From the NCBI GenBank assembly GCA_024195265.1, contig JAJLRJ010000006.1, positions 847,501 to 911,500 on the forward strand: 64,000 nucleotides of DNA. Reading direction: 5' to 3'. Under the pieces are notes generated by a model. The model was not told where the DNA came from. It ran no database searches and saw only the letters and a program-made list of their open reading frames with translations. Numbering within the stretch: position 1 is the stretch's first letter; each line of letters begins with the position of its first letter. The translations under genes and the position numbers were made by a program. This DNA comes from Dendrophyllia cribrosa. Its lineage: Eukaryota; Cnidaria; Anthozoa; Scleractinia; Dendrophylliidae. This document shows positions 55,791 through 64,000 of this stretch, piece after piece.

Positions 55791-57509
55791 AAATTTTAGT
55801 GAATCTGCTATTATACATCGATTATCTGAAATAGAAGTAAAATCTACAAAGGACCGCAAACGATATTGCTGTAAACGATACTTAGGATCTACGAAAGACC
55901 TAATCCGCCAAAAAAAATGAACAAACATAACAATAAGTGCAAGGCTGATCTGACTGCGTGACGAAATGCGTGACACATTTACATGTAAAACCTTTACAAA
56001 TCGGAAGCAAAACATCGTTAAAATCTGAAACATTTTGTGAAGGATTATAACACTGGTATCCACATACCATGTTAGAAACAGCTTTGTAGGATGTATAGTT
56101 TATTAGATGTTTGATTTTTTATGACGTCATGTGTAAAAAAAGAATCAGTGAAAAGGCTAAAATAGGTGTATAATTACTGATATCCCCAAGAAATTCCGGA
56201 AGAAAATCAGCTTAGACCACGTCTTTGTTAGATTCCGTCATAATTAATTTCGTAGTTTAAAGTTTGATTTCTATAGCTAATAAAATAGGTTTTGTTAGTT
56301 AATTCTTTAAAAAAGAGTTGTTAATCGCTTGAGAAAAAGTTTTGAGATCCACCCACATGGTCGATGAAAATCGATGCTATTTTAAAAACGTCACAAATTC
56401 TTCCTGAATTTTCCAGTATTATCGATCGATTAACCCCTTTCACTCCCAGATCAGAGTCAGTTTTGGAAACCTCATGTTGCAGTTTGTCGATAAAATCCTA
56501 TGGTGTGACCATTCAAATGAAACCTCTTCAGTAGCACGTTTGCATTTGTTTTTCAATATTTATAACATGAAATTTGGAATTATTTTTAAAAATTTGGTTA
56601 ATTGATTGTCATCGATTATCGGTTTCGTGTACCATTTGCAAAGGAAATGAAGTCTTTGAGCAGAACTTTCACAAACTTTTTCATGTTTAGGTTTATTCAG
56701 TTTCAACTATCCCTGGCTCGTAAAACCGTGACCACAGTAATTCTTGATACACTTCGAAAGCGGTTATTAAAAGTCAATATTGTCTCAATGGATCAATTGT
56801 AGACGATGTCTGAAAGCAGTTTAAACTGCAGCTGATTAATTCTTTGATTAATTCTTTGAGAAATGTGAAATGTTTTTAAAAAAATCAAAGGCAATATCCC
56901 GTCTGATTGACATCAAGTTACGAATACGTCATCACGGATAATATCTCTGGGCAATATTTAAACATACGGTATTTCATAAAACCAATCGGGCGAGTCCAAG
57001 TCAATCAAAACGGTATTTGTTAATCAGGCTTTTAACGAGGTATTTCTGATAAAAAAACGTCTGTCATAACCCGTTAGTCTATGGTCGTGTACGCAGTGAA
57101 CACACCAGTGAACAAGGTCTTAGCGTTTCACAAGTTTCAAATCAGCATACAGTTTTCAGACGTCCTCGGCAACTTTCGGTGGCCAAGGTAAGTATTGCAT
57201 TGAAAACCGTTTTAGAAGCGGCCACAATAATTGCTAATAAGACTCGTTATAACTCTTTCAAATCACACACCAATGATTTCTGAAGCCACCTCACTTGAAT
57301 CAGAGTCGATATTTTTACTTCTTTCTTAAGAGCTAATACATTGAGTGTTGCTCTCAGCATGATCACCACGTGGATACTGAGTGTAACCATTGCAACAGAG
57401 GGCTGAACGAGGCAGGAATCAGTAAATTCAAATCAGACTAAAGGAAGTAAAATATGCAGAAAAGTAAACATCGATTGAAAAGAATATTAATTTTACGCCA
57501 TCTTAATAC
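55791..57509. other. Intergenic; carries one dispersed repeat copy
   Basis: 56440-56550 (gtcgataaaatcctatggtg, tgaccattcaaatgaaa) is a diverged copy of the unit at 28820 and 33056. A strong donor-like site (gccaag/gtaagtatt at about 57186) could end a non-coding exon on the plus strand. Otherwise AT-rich. Confidence 0.45.
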
Positions 57510-57685
57510 CTGTTGTCTGGCACTGGTTTAATATCAAATCGGGTATTATTTTCGGTTGGTTTGTTTACTTTATCAGACAGCTCTATATCTAAGCAGCAAC
57601 TGTTTTCTTGAGACATGTTATGTAACTGTACTGCTTTCGCAAAGAGTAAAACCACGACCCAGTAAGCCATGATCTTCTTTTGCAT
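57510..57685 (-). CDS. Candidate first exon of a secreted protein
   Basis: I do not recognise this protein. The ATG at 57685 opens 58 codons with a signal-peptide-like start (MAYWVVVLLFAKAVQL from residue 6), followed by a polar segment with CC and an N-glycosylation-like NNT. It ends at a donor-like site (ACAACAG/GTATTA). No second exon was found to the left. It may be a real first exon or chance. Confidence 0.35.
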
Positions 57686-58779
57686 GTTCCAGAAAGTGTA
57701 CGTCGCACAAAGACCGAATTTTTAAAAATTGTCCCATGCTGTGTTATGACATATCTTGTTATTTGTGTTTGTTTTATCGCATCTTGAATCTCATTTGTCA
57801 AATGCCTTGTCTACAGAATAATTCAAGCCGTTTCTAGACGAGTAAAAGCTTATTAATAAGGGTGCTTATCGACAATTGATCTTCTCTAATAAGACATAGG
57901 CGTCAGCATAATTTCCGTTTTAGAGTAATTTAACATTTTCCCAAGCCGTTCACCCGAGCCATGTGGTATCAGATCAAATTCCGTTCAGCGTTTATAACCG
58001 ACTGGGCCTGGTATAACGACTCTCTCTGGATATGCATGTCCACTGCAAGGTTACCCCCTCATTATTATTATTATTATTATTAAAATATTAAAATATTTGG
58101 TTATGCAGGTTAAGAGAAGGCAGCCAAAGACTGATGTGGACCTGCCTACATATACATTACAGATCTAATAAAACTAGAATACATTATTTAAGAAATTAAG
58201 CTAATAAATATAAATAAAAACATACTAAAAAAAAATTAAATAAGTTATGGATGATAAAAATGCTTCGTCATAGAATTAAAAAAAAACAGCGTTCTTATTC
58301 GTTATCAGACATGACTCCTTATCAAAGCTCATTGTTTCGTTACAACTTGGCTACATTTTATGGTGAAATATAATTTGTTTATTTCTTTGGGTCAATATCC
58401 ATGTAGTCTATCAATGCAAGTTGTCAGCACTGAGCATAGTTGGTATATAACGTGCTTTTGACATTTAGGATAGCAAAATGCTTCGGAGCTCTTTGGAAAC
58501 GACCTGTAGCATTCATAAGGTGGTCGGAATGAATTTAGTATTCTTTGGCGATTCTCGGAAGATGTGAAAACATTCATACGTTCTTCGAAAAGCTTCTGGA
58601 AGTCTTTGATATTGATTAATTTATGTTCTGACCTCTTACAAAAATTACAATAATGTAAAATTAGTAAATTAAAAAAAAAATTAACTGAGATCTGTCAAAA
58701 TTAAGTGATACCGAGAAATGACTAAAATTTTAACTGATAGTTGAGAAATAGCCGAAAATTTAACTGATAACTGAGATTC
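57686..58779. other. Intergenic with ATT microsatellite
   Basis: An (ATT)n run at 58060-58083 is followed by AT-rich repeat-like sequence. No gene seen. Confidence 0.45.
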
Positions 58780-58850
58780 CAGTATCCCCATCCCCATCCC
58801 ATCCCATCATCCCATCCCATCCCATCCCATCTCATCCATCCCCATACTTT
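58780..58850. repeat. (CCCAT)n simple repeat
   Basis: About 12 imperfect units of ccatc/cccat over 70 bp. Confidence 0.92.
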
Positions 58851-61455
58851 AGTGCTCGCAATACTACTAATTAAAAGTAACGGTTCTTTAACCCCATTTT
58901 TACACCTAAGTCAGTGAATAAAGACTACATTGAGAAAAAATGTCACGAGAAAACAACACGATAATAGGGATCAAACGATGGCATAAATTTAATTGGCACG
59001 CCGGATTTAAAATCGGCATTATGTTAGGGGTTCATTAATAATTGTTCGTTGGTGACCATTTATGCACCTAGGAGTAGTTTCTCGTCTATAAAGAAACCGT
59101 GATCCGCCCCGTTCTTCATCAGGCTTTCAGCTAAAAAATTCTATCTACTATGTACTATTAGAACCGTTGCAGTTTTAATATTTTTCAGAATCAAGAACAA
59201 TTATTTATCATTGGGCCGGGTGTATAGAGAGTTTCTTTGTGGCGGGATACGTTGCAGGCGTGGTTACTTTTCTTCCACCTCCGCTTAGTGGTTAAAACGA
59301 CACCTTCTCCAAGGAACAACTTTTATTCATTTCCTTCAAGAGAAAGTGAAACTCACCATCTCCATCCGGGCTCTATGATCGCCTGGGTGTCTGTAAATAA
59401 GACCTAACCCTTAACGTCTAGCAGATAAGAAACGATTCCATTATGTCTGTTGCAGAGGCAGTTCATTATTGGATCATTTTAAGCAGTTTATTTTTTCAGG
59501 TTATATAAATCATTAGGAACCTATTATTGGCTCCTGAAATAATCTAGACTTATTTTGAGTAACTCAGTGTTATTTTCAGTTTTTAAATCTTTGAATCTTT
59601 GAATTCAAGTTTACTTCACGCCAAAGGAATTATATCTTTCGTTGTTGAGTTTTTCTTGTAGACTTGCAGCTGAAAACGATTTTCAAGCTGTGTTTTTGGA
59701 AAAGAGTAGTAGTTCTTATGTTTCAATGGACGACAGACAATCATCTTAAACAACATATATTTTACGAACACATGCAACAAACATAGATTTGTCAAAGGCA
59801 GGAAAGAAATTAATGTTTTCTACAGTTCGTGCGGGAAATTATATACAAATGATAATCGACTCAGGTAAATTTAAATTGTATCGTTTTATTTTAAAATGAT
59901 TCCCCATTTTAAACTTTTTACCAACATGTCCAGTTTTCTTTATTTTGCTTACAACGTGTTGTTGATGTGTGTTTTTTCAAACTTTGTTTTATGCACTGAT
60001 TAGGATATTTGGTGTGGTTATAAAGGTATTAGATGCGGTGTGAGGAATTATAATTTTAAATTCTTAGCGCCAGGCTGCCTCTATCGTGTAGTGTAGCGGA
60101 CTTCTAGTATAATAAAATTGTAAAACAATTTTCATTTTTTTTGCAACTGTTATTACCATTACCAGAGATCCATGTAAAAATTTTAAAATAACAGCAATTG
60201 TCGTAATGTCAATTGATAATATTGCTTCGTTCCAAAAAATGAAATGTTTTATGCCCTTTAGCCATAAACAGAAACATTTACACAAGACTACAGTTTCGTC
60301 AAACAGCGTCAGATGATCAAATTAATCTGTAAAATGTTATCCCTTTTCCCATGCTAACTTGATTTTTTTATTGAAAATTGATAATGTTAGTATAGATGAT
60401 TCAGCCACAAATATATTGAAGGCGGAGAACTCGTCTTGGACGCGAATAACTTGCATTCATCCGAGACGCTTCCTCAGAGCGGCATGGTTTTTAAGTTTTC
60501 AAGGTTTTTAAGATTTATTTAAAAAGCTATATAATTGTTTAATTCCAAACGTGAAACAGTTTCTTGCGCCGACTAGGCTTTACATGTGACGTCATTTAAA
60601 AGTAAAGGAAAACTATCAGTAAATCACTGACAGTTTACAGTTTTGATCTCTATTCCGATGTAAGAAAGTTGAATCACAGAATCATATTGCAAAATTGTGT
60701 TAATTCCAAGTGTCACATTCTCAAAGTTACATTCTCATGGTTTAGCATCAGTCCGAGAAGATTGCCGACTTGAATGTAATTAGCTTACTGACCTTACTTG
60801 AGAGCCCGGCACTGTGTTCTCCCTAAAAAAATCCTAAACATCTGGACACCAGCATCGCTACGGATTTTTAATTGATTTCTTTAATTTGATTTATAATTGA
60901 TTTCTTTGGAGCAATTAACTGAGATTTAAAAGCATGAAGGTGAAAACGTTCACGCTAAAACGTCCAAGTATAGCAATGTCTTACTCTTTATAGAACGAAT
61001 TAATATTTACAGAAGTTTATCTTTATGACATTTGAAGGTAAAGATAAAAATAAATTTATTGAAAATTGCGTAATGTCGAGCTTATAAGGAGAAAGTGGAG
61101 TCCAGAAGCCGGAAATATTCAAGTTCTGATGAAATTAATGAAAATACCACAGTAACGACTGTTGACATCCAAGTCATCCAAGACGATTTGCAGATTTGTA
61201 GATATGAAAGCTTATGAATATCAATTTTTAGTTTAAGGTAACTGTAGTATTTGTTAGAATGTATTGTCTCTTCTGTTTCCCTTCTCCAAATCTTGACTGC
61301 AATCTTTGAAGTTATGTAAACAAATTTATTAGTTCTATGTGGCATTTAGGACATCTGACCTCTTACCCGACCTTTTCTCTCAGTTGTAGAATGATAGCAT
61401 TACATGGGAGCCGTCAACACAGGTTTACAAACCTGAACAGGCAAGAATCGCCGAG
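58851..61455. other. Intergenic, upstream of a candidate secreted gene
   Basis: No exon or element ends recognised. It may contain the promoter of the exon at 61456. Confidence 0.35.
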
Positions 61456-61546
61456 ATGAAGATGTTGCCAGCGTTTTGTATTATAATAGTTTTGGACGCT
61501 CTCTTTCTTGTTCCAGTGCACGTTCAATCTTTTTACATCGGACCTG
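61456..61546 (+). CDS. Candidate signal-peptide exon of a secreted or membrane protein
   Basis: The ATG at 61456 gives MKMLPAFCIIIVLDALFLVP then VHVQSFYIGP, a good signal peptide, and ends in phase 1 at a consensus donor (CCTG/GTAAGTAATG). Phase-1 introns after a signal peptide are usual for extracellular modular proteins. The next exon was not found in the window, so the gene probably continues to the right. The protein is not recognised. Confidence 0.5.
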
Positions 61547-63333
61547 GTAAGTAATGGACAGTTTTTGTAACGTCATATTTCAATCTGTTTATGTTTGCTT
61601 TACTATAACCGCGGACCCGTAACGTTTCGTACCACGATCAAAATCCTGTTAAATTCAGTGATTTAACGCCAGAGTCCTTTGAAAACTTTTCAAAATACTT
61701 GAGTAAGATTTTGGTTACCAAGTAAGCGGCCGTAAAATGGCTTTGTCTGACTTATCAATGTCTCTTAGGATCAACGATGTGTTGGTTTTTGTCTTTCAAT
61801 TTTAATCAGTGTTTTCACAATCATGCCTTTAGCTGGTTATCTTGAAGTTCAATAACTTTGATTTAATTTTGAAGTATAGCAGCTTTAATATGGGGCAATA
61901 TTTCAGTGATAAGAAAAAAATGCGGGTAATATTCATCTTGCTAATTTGCAGACACTCGTATCATTGAGTTCTAGAGTGGATTCTAAATGATCATTTCAAG
62001 CTCATTACAGGCGAAGCAAGCATTTAATTACATAATTAAGTCCAACAAAACTCAGTAAAACAAAACGGAGTATAGTTAAGTATAAAAAGTCGATTTATAA
62101 AATCTTCCTCACAAGAAATGTGAAACAGTCATGTTTATTGGACATAAAATAATAAACGGTGTTTATGTAGCCTGATAAGTCGCAGAAATGAGGCATTGAT
62201 GTAATGACAGATATTTACGTATAATCTTTCAACCCAAGCTGCAGGTACAAAATCATCAGTTGCATGCATGATGTTGATGTTAGCGGAGTGAAAAAAAAAC
62301 CCTGAGAGTCCCAAATTTTATTTTGTAAAACGAAATAGAATGGAACTGTCTCTATTCGTTTGAATGGTTACATCCGCAGACTAAAATGTGTGTTAAATCA
62401 CACGAATGGATGGAAATGACGAAAATATTTTGACTTTCAGTCCGGTTGGTGAAATATTTAGCTATAATATAATAGCTAAAACAAACTCAAACAAAATGCA
62501 TTGAGAAGATATTAATATTCGAAAATGGTACATAAAATTTTCTTTTAATTTACGGTTAAATGGGTCTTAAATGTTCACTCTGGTTTGGAAAAGTAAACCA
62601 CGGAAACGTTGGGTCTCATTGTATGATATGTTTTAAAATCAGTTGCTAATACAAACCAAAATGTTAGACGGATTCGTAACTTTTAATTAAAGTTATGATA
62701 TCTTAGAACTAAACAGCAAGAAAAAATGATTCAATATAATGTAACAACACATCGTGTTAATAATAGCTTGACAAACGATTTTCATTTTAAAATTGATCAA
62801 CTGTAATAAAGGCAATTCTGGCCGTATCGTTGTAGGTGTTGCTAGAGCAAACGTTTTAATCAATAAATGTCGTATTGTATACTCATACATACAATAGTCA
62901 TACTGAAAGCTAGTTAACGAGACCAAAATCATACCTGCGACCTAAGACAAACTGTTACGTGAAAGTATTTCCCCTTAGGGCCGGGTGTGACAATTGAAAT
63001 ATGTTACAAAATACGAACACAAAATCAGCGGGAACGGAAGCCTTAATGTTTTTTTTTTTACTATTGTACGCTATCCCTGTCTTTGCTTTCTTTTTGTAAG
63101 TTCTCTGTTATTGCGAAACTAATCAAAATAAATTTTCTTTGTTTTCGTTTGTCATTTCGTAATTTAAGCCACTAGTTAAGGTAAACTGTCCATTTTATCC
63201 ATCATAGCCGCACGGTCAGTTACACTGCATGTGGGTGAATAAATTTTGACGCTTGTAATTACGTAAAATTAATAACCTTCATGTACATATTTTTTTAATG
63301 AAAATGGAGTTCACGCGACAGACGTATACTCAC
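61547..63333 (+). other. Probable intron of the candidate secreted gene
   Basis: AT-rich, with no further plus-strand exon that I can support. Confidence 0.35.
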
Positions 63334-63424
63334 CTTTGGGGTCACATTTTATGTCTCCAAAAATTGGTTCAATAGCAATTTGCCAAGAAATCGGGTTCAG
63401 AGACGCCTGCATGGTCATCAATAT
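63334..63424 (-). CDS. Exon-like segment, minus strand, unknown protein
   Basis: Acceptor aacttatag and donor AAAG/GTGAGT frame 91 bp that read ILMTMQASLNPISWQIAIEP then IFGDIKCDPKG. The sequence looks protein-like, but I do not recognise it and found no neighbouring exon. Confidence 0.3.
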
Positions 63425-63594
63425 CTATAAGTTATGAAATTTAACATTTTAAAACATTTGAAAACATAATTCGTGATTTCGTTTTATAGTTAATTATCTG
63501 TCAGTGTTCAACATGCATGACCGAACTCATAAAGGCAATTCGAGTTTGTAATCAATTTAAATATCTTTAGTCAATAAGTTTCTTTGCTGATTTT

Positions 63595-64000
63595 TATTCT
63601 GTTCTAGAATTTTCATAGTAATTTATTGAACTTGTTGATTTACTTTTGACTAGTTTTCTAGTGGAGATTTATGTCGAAACAAATTTAGGAACTTCATGTT
63701 ATCAAATTTTAAACTGTTAAACATACGTTTGCTTTTTGCTTATGATGTTCTATTCTAGATTGTCAATTTCGCAGTACTTTGTTGCACTTCTTAATTTATT
63801 ATAAATTAGTTTTCCGGTGGATATTTGCTTGATTTAAATGCCATTTGCGCTTGTAATTAAATTTTAATAGCATTATTGTCAAACATACCAAAGCTTCATC
63901 AGTTTGATTTTTAATGTTCTTTCTAGAATAGTCGCGGCATTAAACTGTTGTATATGTTACCTGATTTACTTTAAATAAGTTTACCAGTAGAAATTCACTC
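63595..64000. repeat. Diverged tandem repeat, unit about 150-165 bp
   Basis: Three units start with gttctagaattttcat (63600), gttctattctagattgtc (63748) and gttctttctagaatag (63917). Each is followed by a run like ttgatttacttttgactag / ttaatttattataaattag / ctgatttactttaaataag and a t(t/c)tagtggaga-like end. The array runs off the window. Confidence 0.7.

Overview
The window is nuclear DNA from an animal, most likely an anthozoan cnidarian and probably a stony coral. It is AT-rich, its genes are split by GT-AG introns, and it is packed with Penelope-like retroelement (PLE) remains, CR1/L2-type LINE pieces and many short hairpin-forming DNA elements (MITEs) of the kind common in coral genomes. 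The species assignment is an inference from repeat content and gene style. No sequence search was possible.

Four protein-coding genes can be built with fair to good confidence. (1) 5769-10708 (-) is a two-exon voltage-gated K+ channel subunit of the Kv3/Shaw type, 546 aa, with an intact TVGYGD filter but a PVS instead of PVP motif in S6 and an altered S4. (2) 22029-33004 (+) is a 15-exon tubulin-tyrosine-ligase-like (TTLL) enzyme, 492 aa, with an N-terminal membrane anchor, most like the TTLL15 type. (3) 33893-36837 (-) is a two-exon F-box plus FIST-C protein resembling FBXO22, 370 aa, tail-to-tail with the TTLL gene. (4) 38789-40006 (+) is a three-exon gene for an unrecognised 141-aa basic, partly coiled protein. 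Weaker candidates are the 3' exons of an unknown plus-strand gene (17260-19090), signal-peptide first exons at 57510-57685 (-) and 61456-61546 (+), and isolated exon-like pieces at 49242-49428 (+) and 63334-63424 (-).

Layout: 0.6-2.7 kb holds a broken PLE (minus strand) and 3.2-4.9 kb a 5'-truncated LINE. The K+ channel lies at 5.8-10.7 kb. The span 10.7-17.2 kb looks intergenic. The TTLL gene spans 22-33 kb, and its introns hold several nested transposon insertions, including a PIF/Harbinger element with TAA target duplication that split an older MITE. The FBXO22-like gene follows to 36.8 kb. From 40.4 to 48.1 kb there is a decayed tandem segmental duplication of about 2.1-2.4 kb units whose promoter-like segments carry a POU octamer plus TATA box. 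From 50.7 to 55.8 kb lies a large inverted repeat (arms about 1.1-1.4 kb, near-identical in their inner parts) enclosing further elements. From 56 to 64 kb there are only candidate first exons, simple repeats and AT-rich DNA.

The genes show no sign of acting in one pathway. The most unusual points are the Kv3-like subunit with features of electrically silent subunits, the membrane-anchored TTLL with a C-terminal six-cysteine segment, the octamer/TATA promoter array, and the large near-identical inverted repeat.
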